64,000 nt of DNA from Saccharum officinarum (lineage: Eukaryota; Streptophyta; Magnoliopsida; Poales; Poaceae). The position numbers were made by a program, and so were the translations under genes. Positions 1-10,147 of the stretch are shown in pieces. The notes under the pieces were generated by a model that had not been told where the DNA came from, did not search any database, and saw nothing but the letters and a program-made list of their open reading frames with translations. The stretch covers positions 19,383,511 through 19,447,510 of the forward strand of contig CM036159.1 of the NCBI GenBank assembly GCA_020631735.1, given 5' to 3'. Each line of letters starts with the position of its first letter. The stretch's first letter is position 1.

Positions 1-650
1 ACAGTATCTTCTCTGATTGGTCCTTCATGGTACCTTGCTGAACAACTCAGAGCATCAGACCTGAACCTTGCATATTTCTCCAAGTTGAACCAACTTCAGT
101 GCTCACAAAATGTCTGCTTGCATGCTGCTACCTGTCTTCCTTGCAAAATGACCCGAATAGAATTACTTCACCACAACTGAGATAAAACATCATCTGCCAT
201 TGGTCCCTGTAAATTAAATAGAAGTAAATTTACATCCCTGATCATCTCTAGATGAAATAAAGAAGTATTTTGCCGTTGACATTTGAGTGAAGCTAAGGTT
301 GACCTCGTAATCTTCAGAGTCCTTCTCTTTGTCCTTGTAAACAATATCATTAGCAGCTTGTTTTTCTGCTTGTAAACAATATCATTACCGCTAAAAAGGC
401 AATGCAGAAGTCCATAGACATCTCTAGGAGATAGTTGCTAAGATTGGTTCTCAGGAAAGAAAGCCCAGTTCCTAGGCCATGCAAGGAGCTCTTCTGGAAG
501 ATGTGTAAGATACTTCACTTGTTCTACTTTCAGACTGATGGATTTAGTCCCCCAAAGGAAATGGTCAGTGCAGCGAATGCAGTTATCAACGAGCCACTCA
601 CAGTTCAAAATAGTACTAATTCGTTTTTGTCTAGTTCATCAAGGAAGTGA
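1..650 (+). CDS. Possible 3' end of an unidentified gene (last exon about 534-650)
   Basis: A good acceptor (polypyrimidine tract ending TTTCAG at 528-533) is followed by an open frame of 38 codons ending in TGA at 648-650. The peptide is serine and asparagine rich and ends in FLSSSSRK. Frame 1 is also open from base 1 to 179 and could hold an earlier exon, but I could not place its donor. I recognise no domain. The stretch may instead be non-coding, so this call is weak. Confidence 0.25.
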
Positions 651-1716
651 GGATATCCTGTAACTTGTCCTGTTCATGTAGATCAGAATCAACAGCAGCA
701 AGCTTAAGATATTTGTAAGTTTGTAACTGGGTTGATGTAGATCGGTGAAGGTACAATTTTGTTATATGTGGATCAAGGTATTAGGAACACCTGAGTCTTG
801 ATAGTGAGAGTTATTCGCTCTCTTTGCAAGATTTTGTCGAGGATTTGCAGTATCCTGACCAAAACCCGCTCCCTATCTGTAGTTTTTCTTTCTTTTCTCC
901 ATAACATAAATAGTAAGCTGTCTTATGAGTTCTTATTTACTCTATTACGAATTTGTGATAAAGATTATGCTGTGTCGTCACAACTGAAGTTTTCTTGTCA
1001 TCTGTATCCTGCTAGTCACACTTCTGCAGTGCACATGCTTTAGTTCTTCTTATCAACTTGTATCAAATCATACACATCAAACACACATTTAGTGTCGAAA
1101 GAAGTCGGCTGGATAAGAGAGAACAATAGTGTCAAAAAAAGTCAGCTTGATAAGAGAGAACAAAACTCTACTCCCTCTATCCCTTTTAAAGTGTTGCTAC
1201 GGTATTCGTGCTGGTCAAACTTAAATTTAACTAGGTTTATAGAAAATATCAATAACAATTCTATCTCAAAATAAGTTTATTATGAAAATATATTCAATGA
1301 TCTATCTAATGATACTAATTATGTACTATAAATATTAATATTTTCTTACATATATTTGGTCAAAGTTGAGTACATTCGACTTCTCGGGCCTGAGGATCAA
1401 GTTAGCATATTTGACTTAAAATAATTGGGGGAAAAAATCTGAAAGTGAAAAGATGGCAAAACAGTCTGAGTGAGAGCTTGTGTACAAATATGTCAAGGAA
1501 TCACCTTTAGTTTCACCTTTGCACAGTATTGGTCTTGCAAAATTATTAACTATACTAGTGAAGAAGAGCTAGTTACAAAATCTGGAGTGGTGTGGCCTAG
1601 AAGCAAAAGGAATGATAACCCCGAATGAACTTGGGAGAAAATTTGCACATCTGCAGTCTGTTCTCCTGCATATCTACGTACCCTCCCTCCTCGCAGAAGG
1701 TCAAATTTGCACTTCT
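651..1716. other. Intergenic DNA, AT-rich, with a short tandem duplication
   Basis: No coding signal is visible. A roughly 39-bp duplication lies at about 1091-1163; both copies contain GATAAGAGAGAACAA. The segment from about 1178 to 1430 resembles a degraded Stowaway MITE and is listed separately. The rest, up to the assembly gap, shows nothing recognisable. Confidence 0.5.
1178..1430. mobile_element. Degraded Stowaway-like MITE
   Basis: It begins CTACTCCCTCTATCCC, close to the grass Stowaway terminus CTCCCTCCGTCC. Its AT-rich interior, including AATGATACTAATTATGTACT, closely resembles the intact copy at 2081-2337. The right terminus is eroded, so the end is approximate. Confidence 0.55.
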
Positions 1717-1816
1717 NNNNNNNNNNNNNNNNNNNNNNNNNNNNNNNNNNNNNNNNNNNNNNNNNNNNNNNNNNNNNNNNNNNNNNNNNNNNNNNNNNNN
1801 NNNNNNNNNNNNNNNN
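1717..1816. other. Assembly gap (100 N)
   Basis: There are exactly 100 unresolved bases. A round 100-N run is a common placeholder for a gap of unknown size, so distances across it are unreliable. Confidence 0.95.
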
Positions 1817-2080
1817 GCCACAACGGTCTGCAGCGGGGTCAGGTATAGCCTGTGTCAGTGACGTGTCTGCCGCTCCAAGCTGCTGGAATCTCCCTGCCAC
1901 GGAGCCGGAACATTTCTATTCCGGCTCCCCTTTCTCGCCGCGAGACACGCCGTCGGCCAATACGCTCGGGGCTGCGGGTGGGCTTTTGCGTGCGACGGCA
2001 ACAGGCCGGGATTGCAACTTTTGTCTCCGGTGAAGACTGGGAAAAACGCGTGTTGGTACGGTCGGGAGCATTCACAGGTA

Positions 2081-2337
2081 CTCCCTCCGTCCAACAAAAC
2101 AAGCAATTATGGGAAGCGTGCCAGTCAAACTGACTCAAGTTTGACCAAGTTTATAGTAAATAGTATTAACATTTATGTCTCCAAATATATTTATTAAAAA
2201 AATATATTCTATAACTAATCTAATGATACTTATTTTGTATTATAAATATTAGTATTTTTTTATATAAATTTAGTCAAAGTTCAAACTGTTTGACTTCTCG
2301 AAAAGCGAGAATTGCATGTTTTTATGGACGGAGGGAG
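2081..2337. mobile_element. Stowaway MITE (Tc1/mariner type), intact ends
   Basis: The terminal inverted repeats are CTCCCTCCGTCC at 2081 and GGACGGAGGGAG ending at 2337. A TA dinucleotide flanks each side (2079-2080 and 2338-2339), which is the usual Stowaway target-site duplication. The 257-bp AT-rich interior has no coding capacity. Confidence 0.9.
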
Positions 2338-2339
2338 TA

Positions 2340-3466
2340 CGTGCAGGATGGTGGTGCAGCTGCTGCAGATCCCAAGAGCTGTACGTACAGCATTGCAATT
2401 GCAAACGGAAGTGATTCCTGGAGTGCGAGGAGGGACCACCTTCACGTGGGACCCTCACCCCTGCTGCTCTATCGGCTGACTTTTCTTTAGGTTAGCCGTT
2501 AGCCTAATGCAAATGCAATGGAGCGCAGCGACGGAAGGGAAGGGAAGGGAAGGGAAGCAGGGAACGTAGTACTTACTAGGAGACAGTGCCCCATTTGACG
2601 AAAGGGACGTATCTTCGGCGCTTTAAAAGAGTGTTTGCGAGGCCACCGGACCGCGGGCCCCCCACGGCTCTGCATGCCCGCTGGGCCCACACCCTCAGGC
2701 GGGCACGACGGTACAGCTCCAAAGGCAGGAGGACGGGACGGCATGATGAATCCGTCCGGGTCCGGGCACTGCACACACCATTTCCGGCCGCCGTTCCTTG
2801 GTGACGACCTGACGGCCGACTGGACGACGCGACGTCGCGCTGCCGCGGCGGCGAGCAGTTCTGCTAGCGCTAATGAATAGTACGTAGTGATAACGATGGC
2901 GCTAATTGTGGTGGCGAGGCGAGCGCTTGCTGTGGATCATGTGCCGTCGGGTAATCATCATGCGTCGTCAGTTGCCGAGCCGAGGCGCAGCGCAGCGCAT
3001 CATTTCGCGGCCCTGCATCATCAGCCACGTTCTGCGCGCACCGGCGCAGGTGGCATCATTACTGCGGTGGTGCCGTCGTGGCATGCTACGGCTTCCATGG
3101 GCGATTCCACCGGGGCGCTTCCTTGGCTATTTTGAGGTACTAGCGTCCAATCCGCTTTCCAAAATAGCCTGAACACATTTGGTTTGGCTCGTGCAAGTGC
3201 CGTTCGCTGTTGCCGGTTGGGCTTGGAATGGATGGGCGAATGAACGAACTGCACGGAGCGTACGTCAACAAAAGTGTTACGCCCCTTTTTTGTGGGGTGT
3301 TCATCATGAGTGGGGATGACCTTAAGTCAATGGTAGTAAAAAAGGATTGACCTTAATTGTCAGTCTCTCAGTCACAACGGTCGGATCTGCATATTCTCAG
3401 CAGCAAGCGTATTCAGCGCAGTTTCAGACTTTCAATTCTGCTGTGCCATTTCAATGGCCCTGTTTA
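2340..3466. other. GC-rich intergenic DNA
   Basis: A GC-rich, CpG-rich stretch (about 2600-3260) contains several overlapping open frames on both strands. None has recognisable protein content or a consistent splice pattern. A short GGGAA tandem run occurs near 2536-2556. No gene is supported. Confidence 0.45.
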
Positions 3467-3638
3467 GTTCCTTCAAACTTCTAAATTTTTTACAAGATTT
3501 CCCGTCATATTGAATCTTTTGACGTATGTACGGAGCATTAAATATAGGTAAAAAGACGAATCTTTTGAACCAAATACAAACGAAAGTATTATTGTGCTTC
3601 TAATAACTTCACGGGTGTAACTAAACACTGGTGCCAAA
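3467..3638. mobile_element. MITE of the GTTTAG family, copy 1 (shortened)
   Basis: It begins CCCTGTTTAGTTCC and ends GTAACTAAACAC. The core words ATTGAATCTTTTGACG, GGAGCATTAAATATAGG and GACGAATCTTTTGA recur in the copies at 36899, 41508, 41749, 42234 and 58751. It is shorter than the longer copies because the TTAGTCCATGATTGG-type central part is missing. I have not assigned the superfamily. Confidence 0.7.
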
Positions 3639-3639
3639 T

Positions 3640-4350
3640 ACTGCTCCTATGTCGCTTTCATGGCTCTTGGATCAGCACTCACAGCGGCAGCACCCTTGCG
3701 GTCGAAATATTTCCTGCAGCAAGACGCATGTTTGACAGGCTCACAGCCGCAGCACGCAGAGATCGACCGATCGATCGAGTCAGAAATCAGAAACGACTCG
3801 GCGAAGCAAGGCAAGGGAGGGAACCACGCACGGCAACGGCAACCCAATCGAAGCCCTTTCACATCGGCGTGCACGCCGCCGAACCACTGTTGGAGCGCCC
3901 TGCCGGCTGCCGCGAGCCTGCAGCTGCAGGTGCAGCAGCATCCGTCAGGCCTCAGGCGCCGGCCGGCTGCCTTCTCGGGTTGCCTTGCCGGTTGCCGCCC
4001 CACCTGCATCTGCTGATCTGCATTGCCCTTGCCCGTTGCTTTGCGCCTACAGTGCTCTGCCTGCTTGGGTTGCCGGTGCATTTCTCCATTCCTCCTGAGC
4101 CGTTCCCGGTCGTCTTCTCGAGCCCTGTGCACGCATGCATGCATGCAAGCAGCAAGCGGCGGCAGCCCGCAGCTCGTCGGCGACCGTGAGCTGCTGCTAG
4201 CCTGCATCAGCAGGCAAGGCAAGGCGGCAGCAGGTTCCATAGCCCAGCTAGAGAAGCTTCCTGTTCCCTGGCATGGCTGAACAGCGGTTTATTTCCCCTC
4301 TTGTCCTAATTCTTTGGCTTCTTCTCATGGTATCGATCGATGAATGAAAG
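3640..4350. other. GC-rich intergenic DNA, no supported gene
   Basis: Long open frames occur on both strands (for example 197 codons on the minus strand, 3647-4240). They lie in CpG-rich, CAGC/GCTGC-rich sequence that is open in several frames at once, which is composition rather than selection. No domain is visible. Confidence 0.4.
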
Positions 4351-4572
4351 GTGCGTTTGGTTCGTGGAATCACCCTATGCTTCACCAGGTTATGCATCAT
4401 GAGTTCGTTTCATGAAGTTTGGTGAAATTCACCCATTGCTCATGCATATGCTAATTATTAGCCGGTGAGAAATAAGGTGATAATGGATCAACTCATTCCA
4501 TTCTACGAGCCAAATAAAAACATTGAGTAGTGAGAAGACGATGGAGCACCTCATTTCTGGAGCCAAACACAC
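4351..4572. mobile_element. MITE with GTGCGTTTGGTTC termini
   Basis: The left end GTGCGTTTGGTTC (4351-4363) is inverted at the right end as GAGCCAAACACAC (4560-4572), with two mismatches. The interior of about 220 bp is non-coding. I did not find a clear target-site duplication. It is probably PIF/Harbinger or hAT related. Confidence 0.55.
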
Positions 4573-5395
4573 AACAAACGCTGAAGCTAATAACGTGAAT
4601 GGATCATGCCAACTTACAAAGGTCGCCGTGCGTGCCTAGCTACCGAGAACAGGCCTGGACCCCAGGCGGGTGGCCTCAAGCTGTCAAGCACGTCACACGC
4701 TGTCGTTCTTGGCGAATCGGACGACGGCGGATGCACTCTTTGCCGCACGCTACAACTCCCCCCGAGACGTTGTGCTACTCCGTACGTGGGTGTTGTTGTT
4801 GCCCGGTCACGTACGCGCGCTCTTGCCCCGGCCATCACGTGCGTCCTCATCTGTCTAGCTCGGCCAGCTAGCAAGCGCCCAAGCCGTACGGCGTACGTGC
4901 CTCCAAAGGGAATGAATTCGAACCGGGGCCGGGCTGCCTGGCCCGAGCAGCGACGCAGCCATACGGGGCGCGTGGGGCCGCGGGTGCCGGCGGTTCACGC
5001 GGCAGAGGGCGGGGCCGGCGGATCGAGCAAGAAGAGGTGGCCGGCCGTGCCGTGGCACTAAATTAGAAGAGGAGGGCCAGAGGAAGAGAAGCAGAGGGGC
5101 GGCTTTGAATGCCGCCGAGTGAGTGAGTTGAGTGAGGTCGGTCGAGCTGCTGTGCTGTGCACACGCCGGACGGGACGGGACGGGACGGAGATCCTCCTGT
5201 TGCAGTGCTTCTCGTGCGTTGAACTGAACGCGCCGGCGCCCGTCGGTCCGCGAGGACACGTGAGATGTGATGCGAAATTTTATTGCTGCTCTTTACTGAG
5301 CGCCAACATTGTTGTGCAGGGGACTAGTTTTGTGATGGACGAGGTTTTCACGGGCGTGCCGTGGATCACGTACTGTATTCACTTCACGCACCTCG
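4573..5395. other. GC-rich intergenic DNA, left flank of the hAT element
   Basis: This is CpG-rich sequence with no recognisable protein. Repeated GGGAC units (about 5170-5189) and GTGAGTGAGTTGAGTGAG (about 5122-5140) give low-complexity patches. The site where the hAT element inserted follows immediately. Confidence 0.4.
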
Positions 5396-6064
5396 ATTAC
5401 GACTCAAGATGGCAACGGGTACCCGCGACCAGCAACCTGATGGGTTTTTACCCTGTTAGGGCATGTGCATGGGTCAATATTCATACATATGGGTTTGCTA
5501 ATGGGAAAAAACTCATGCCCATCGGGTTTGCAGGTACGGGTGTGTTCCTAAAGTACCCATACCCGCAAACCCATGGGTTTTTTTACCCGGCTGCAAAGCT
5601 ATACCTTGTGTAATGTGGCCCAGGTATTATCATTTAGCCCAGCCCAATAACAATGTGTATAAATAGAATTAAACCCTAGAGCACCTCAGTCTTACCCTTT
5701 CCCCATTCCCACCAGGTCCAGGCGGCCGCCGCCGCACAAGAGCCGAGCGAGAGCGAGCGCCCCTAGACCGACTGCCTGACGCCAACATCCCCAACCAAAC
5801 TCGTGAGTCGCATTGCACACTCGCACTCCCCAAGTCCCAAGCTCCTGCTAGCAACTGGCCTGTAGTCGGCCATGGCAGTGACCACCGGCAGCGCCAACGA
5901 CGACGACCGGTGATAGTTCTTCCTCTTCCTCTTAACCCTATCGCAGACTTGCAGCTACTCTACAACTCTAGCACCTACTGACCCTCCTCCCGTCGTCCCG
6001 AAGGGACGCCGTCGCCAACCCTTCGGCGACCACGAATCCGGATCCGGAGGTCGAAATCCCCATC

Positions 6065-6351
6065 GTGAACAAGGGATTGACTACAGCTCCGCCGGATGCT
6101 CCTGCACCGCTTCCCCTTCTATTGCCGGCTGATTCCCAACAGGCTGTCGTCATCGACCCCTCAGATCCACCGCGGGCGGTGGCAAATCGGCGCCTTGTCA
6201 AGCCTACGACGACAACAGCGAACCAACGCCCTGTCAAGCCGACGGCAGCAGCGAACCGGGGCCCTGTCAAGCCTGTGGTCGCTGCATCGACGAGGAAACC
6301 TCCTGTTTCTCCAACTTCTGCTGCCGGTCGCAATATTGTGCGTTCGCTGGG
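6065..6351 (+). CDS. Upstream leader ORF of the hAT element (alanine/proline rich)
   Basis: An ATG at 6065 opens a 96-codon frame with three tandem repeats of an NRxxVKPT-type unit (NRRLVKPT, NQRPVKPT, NRGPVKP). A plausible donor (CTGGG|GTAAGG) at 6351/6352 pairs with the acceptor at about 6629-6631 (ATACAG), just before the transposase ATG at 6641. The splice would not join this frame to the transposase, so it is more likely a spliced 5' leader or upstream ORF than part of the enzyme. Confidence 0.35.
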
Positions 6352-7226
6352 GTAAGGACTAAGGAACCATATTTATGTTATGTTGATTTGTTTATTAGCA
6401 TTCAGAGACTTTGGCTAATTAGTTTAGTGTTCTGTATTTTAGATAGGAAGTGTTCATTGCATTCTGTGCACAGAATGGGTTATTTTAGCTTTTTGTAGAA
6501 TAAAAAACAACCCTTTATAATTTTTTTAGCACTTTGTATTTTTATGTGAATGTATATGGGCTGATCATGTGAATGTATGGTTTTCTTGGCCTTTTCTTTG
6601 ATCTGATCATGTGAATGTATGTTTCATACAGTTTAAAAAAATGTCTATTGCCAGTGGTAGTCACTCTCCGTTATCTCAAGCTTCACAAGCACCATCGGAG
6701 TCACTTCCATTGTCTGCATCCCCTCAGCCTGAATCAGACAATGAGTCGAGGCCAATTGAGATACAAGATGATGATGACATGGAAGTAGAGGAGGAAGAAG
6801 ATGGTGTGGAAGCTGGTTCTAAGAGAAAGCTTACATCGGCTGTTTAGACGGAGTTCAAGAGAGTGAAGTTCAATGGAACAGTCCGGGCAAAATGCATATA
6901 TTGCTTCAAACAACTTTCTGCTACAAGCACAAATGGTACTAAGCACCTTCATGTTCATTTGAAGGGTTGTGTGCAAAGGAAGATCAAGCTCAATGGGAAG
7001 ACGATGGCGCAAGCATCTTTGAGATTTGGTAAAACAGATGCGGGCACAGTTTCAGTGGAGAACTACATATTTGATCAGGATGTAGCTAGAAGAGAACTTA
7101 GTGCAATGATAGTATTGCATGAGTACCCCTTAAGCATGGTTGATCATATTGGCTTCCGGAGATTTGTAGGTGCACTTCAGCCCCTATTCAAAATGGGAAC
7201 TAGGAACACAATAAGGTATATGGGAA

Positions 7227-7395
7227 GCTACTTTAAATATTATTTCAGATCATGTATTCATGTTGGCTGCTACTTTAAATATTATTTCAGATCATGTATT
7301 CATGTTGGCTGCTACTTTAAATATTATTTCAGATCATGTATTCATGTTGGCTTCTACTTTAAATTTATTTCAAATCATGTATTCATGTTGGCTAT
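7227..7395 (+). repeat. 42-bp tandem repeat within a transposase intron
   Basis: Copies start at 7227, 7269, 7311 and about 7353, a period of 42 bp, and a further degenerate part runs into the exon boundary. The first three copies contain TTATTTCAGATC, the same acceptor motif that forms the real 3' splice site at 7408. The fourth has CAAATC instead. Confidence 0.9.
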
Positions 7396-7614
7396 AATTT
7401 TATTTCAGATCTGATATTATGGCTCAATATGAGGTGGAGAGGAAAAAAAGTCATTGAGTACATGGCTGGAATTGAATCTAGAGTGGCTATCACTACCGAC
7501 TTGTGGACCTCTGACAATCAAAAGAGAGGTTACATGGCTATCACTGCTCACTTCATTGATGAGTCATGGACCCTTAGAAATATCATCATGAGGTATGTTC
7601 ACTTGTCATAGTAG

Positions 7615-7700
7615 TTCATGAATCTATTGCTGCTCACTTGCCTTAGTATTTATCATGTAATTCATGAATCTATTGCTGCTCACTTGCCTTAGTATTTATC
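7615..7700 (+). repeat. 46-bp tandem duplication within the next transposase intron
   Basis: TTCATGAATCTATTGCTGCT starts at 7615 and again at 7661, and the match continues through CACTTGCCTTAGTATTTATC. It lies wholly inside the intron 7593-7724. Confidence 0.9.
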
Positions 7701-8619
7701 TGTATTGTTGTTGTTAAAATGTAGGTTCATCTATGTTCCTGCACCTCACACCGCTGATGTAATTGGTGAAGAATTGTATGAATCAATGGTTGCATGGAAT
7801 CTTGATGAGAAAATATCTGCAGTGACTCTGGACAATTGCAACACAGATGATGCGGTAATCCCTATCCTTGTGAGGAATCTTGGAAAACATAAGCTCTTGA
7901 ATGATGGTAAATTGCTACACATGCGTTGTTCTGCGTACATTCTGAATTTGATTGTAAAAGATGGCTTAGATGTGTTAAAAGATGAAATTGAGAACATTCG
8001 TGATAGTGTAGCTTATTGGACATCCACTCCTAAAAGGATAGAAAAATTTGAGGAGATAGCCAAGTTTGTTAGAGTTGACATTAAAACCAAGATACATCTG
8101 GATTATAGGACTAGGTGAAACTCAACTTTTAACATGTTGTCAACTGCACTACCCTATAAGGTTGTTTTCACTAGAGCAAGTCGTGTAGACAGACAATACA
8201 CTTCGTTGCCAAGTGATGAAGAGTGGAAATTTGCTGAGGATGTTGTGGAGAGGCTTAGGTTGTTCTATGATATCACTGTCTTATTTCCTGGAACTGATTA
8301 TGTGACTGCCAATATCTACTTCACTAGAATTGCAAAGATTAGAAAGCAAATTAGGCAGTGGTCATCTTGTGGCAATCCATTAGTAGAAGCCATGTCTGCT
8401 AACATGATAGCTAAGTTTGACAAGTATTGGTCTGACATCCAAGGGCTGATGGGTATTGCCACTATTCTTGATCCTCGATTTAAGACTACTGTGTTGCTGA
8501 TTTGTTACGAGGACTTGCTTGGCGAGGCAGGTAGTGCATGTGAGGAGAGGGTTGTGGAGGTTAAGAACTTATTGGCTGAATTGATGTGTGAGTATCATGT
8601 GGTTGAAAATGTTGAGGGT

Positions 8620-8846
8620 TAAGGATGAAAACGGTCGGAAACGGTCGAAAACGGACTTACGATATAGAAAAACGAAAACGGTCGGTTCGGGATATTTCTA
8701 CATTTAGCAATTAAAGAGTACAAAAAATGGTTGAAAATGGTTGTGAAACCAATTGAAACTGATAATTTTTTATGTTAAAAAACGGTTCATAATATAGAAA
8801 ACCAAAACGATCAATTCGGAATATTTCTGTTCCGTTTTCATCCCTA
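8620..8846. mobile_element. 227-bp hAT-type MITE nested in the transposase exon
   Basis: The termini are TAAGGATGAAAACGG (8620) and CCGTTTTCATCCCTA (ending 8846), a 15-bp inverted repeat with one mismatch. The 8-bp duplication TTGAGGGT flanks it at 8612-8619 and 8847-8854. Subterminal words (GATATAGAAAAACGAAAACG and ATATAGAAAACCAAAACG) recur. It has no coding capacity. The host codons read GTT GAG GGT before it and ACC GAT TCA after the second duplication copy, so the insertion site falls inside an otherwise continuous frame. Confidence 0.95.
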
Positions 8847-9660
8847 TTGAGGGTACCGATTCAGCAACACCTTTCTTGGGCAGCAATGATGATTCTTTAT
8901 TTGACATTAGTGCACGCATTGCAAGTAGAAGGCCAGTAAGTATGGGGTTCAAGTCTGAGCTTGATCGCTACTTAGATGAAGAAATGGTGAATATGCACAC
9001 AAAGAACTTCAATGTCTTAGACTGGTGGAAGGTGGCTGGAACTAGATATCCAACTCTGAGGAGGATTGCTAGGGATATATATGCTATCCCTGTTTGCACA
9101 GTTGCTTCTGAATCTGCTTTCAGTACTGGTGGTAGAGTACTTAGTGAGCATCGCAGTAGGCTCACTACTAAAATGTTGGAGGCTCTTATGTGCTCCCAGG
9201 ATTGGCTTAGGTACAAGTATAAAGGTATATTTAACATGTGCTTTTAATATATTTAACTTGTTGTAATTTATTTCAGCAAATTCTCATTATTGCTTGCAAA
9301 CTAATGAACAACTTTTTGTAGTTGACGAGAAGAACAAACAACCTGTAACCTTTTGGTCTTGTCTCCAAGATATCCAAGAGGGCCTGCAGGTGATGTGTAA
9401 CACATACATATTATTATTGCATTTTTCTTTTAGTTGTCCTATGAGATGAGATAACTATTAACTGAGAAACTTACTTACTGTGTGTTACTTATGTCTTTGT
9501 AGAAGCTTGCTATTTGAGATTGCTGCCCCCAGATTCAAGTAATCAAGTGCTGACCGTGATCGGTGACTGGTGATGACCTTTTGGAAACAAGTCTGAAGAA
9601 CAAGGATCAATTGATTTCATGTGTCTCCTTTTGGTTGACATTTGTTAATTGTGAACTTGT

Positions 9661-9766
9661 ATGAACTTGGAATGTCCCATGCAGCCCTGCTAAGTGCTGC
9701 CTTTTGGTTTGGAAACTTCTATGAACTTGTAATGTCCCATGCAGCCCTGCTGAGTGCTGCCTTTTG
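9661..9766 (+). repeat. 60-bp tandem duplication in the hAT 3' region
   Basis: ATGAACTTG, AATGTCCCATGCAGCCCTGC and AGTGCTGCCTTTTG appear in the same order at 9661 and 9721, with two substitutions in the shared part. It lies downstream of the transposase stop. Confidence 0.85.
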
Positions 9767-10147
9767 CATGGTCTTCATCTGCTGATCACCTAGGAGTTAG
9801 GATAGACTTATTGTTTATTTGCATGGACCTTTTATGCAGTGTTATTCCAATGAACTATGTTGTATGTCTGTATGCATGTCCAGATGTGCTTGTATGTGTT
9901 GGCTGAATATGTGTTGAGTATGACTGTATGTGTTGTTGGCTGATGGCTGTTGCCTGCTAACACTTGCAGCTTGTCGGGCACGGGCAACCCGCGGGTACCC
10001 GTTACTCGCTCGGGCACGGGTATGGGCATAAATTTGTACCCGTCTGCGGGTATGGGCTTTTTAACGGGCGTGTTCTTTCTTCGCGGGCACGGGTATGGGT
10101 TAGTTCTACCCAGCGGGTACGTGCCCGTTGCCATCTTGAATTACGAC

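Larger units (their letters stand above)
6641..9517 (+). pseudogene. hAT transposase pseudogene (BED finger, RNase H-like core, C-terminal dimerisation domain)
   Basis: Exons by splice signals are 6641-7215, 7409-7592, 7725-8619 plus 8855-9224 (split by a MITE), 9322-9389 and 9503-9517. With the lesions discounted they would code for about 701 residues. An acidic N-terminus is followed by a BED-type finger (KCIYC with downstream H-x-H), then the core (DLWTSDN, NCNTDDA, HMRCSAYILNLIV), and a dimerisation domain containing WWKVAGTRYPTLRRIARD and ASESAFSTGGRVLSEHRSRL. The breaks are TAG at 6845-6847 and TGA at 8116-8118, both where the family has tryptophan; a run of seven A at 7443-7449, one base too long for the frame; and the MITE at 8620-8846. 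The family assignment rests on recognised motifs. Confidence 0.93.
5404..10139 (+). mobile_element. Complete hAT DNA transposon, 4736 bp, with 8-bp target-site duplication
   Basis: The left terminus TCAAGATGGCAACGGGTA (5404) is inverted at the right terminus, which ends GTTGCCATCTTGA at 10139. The 8-bp direct repeat ATTACGAC flanks the element at 5396-5403 and 10140-10147, which is typical of hAT insertions. Both subterminal regions are crowded with GGGTA/TACCC motifs, the usual kind of hAT transposase binding array. The interior carries one transposase gene on the plus strand (6641-9517) preceded by a GC-rich leader. The transposase is broken in four places, so the element cannot now be autonomous, although its ends look usable. 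Confidence 0.93.

Noticed and set aside
3647..4240. 197-codon minus-strand ORF
   Set aside because: It is in GC-rich sequence open in several frames on both strands, with no domain and no splice pattern.
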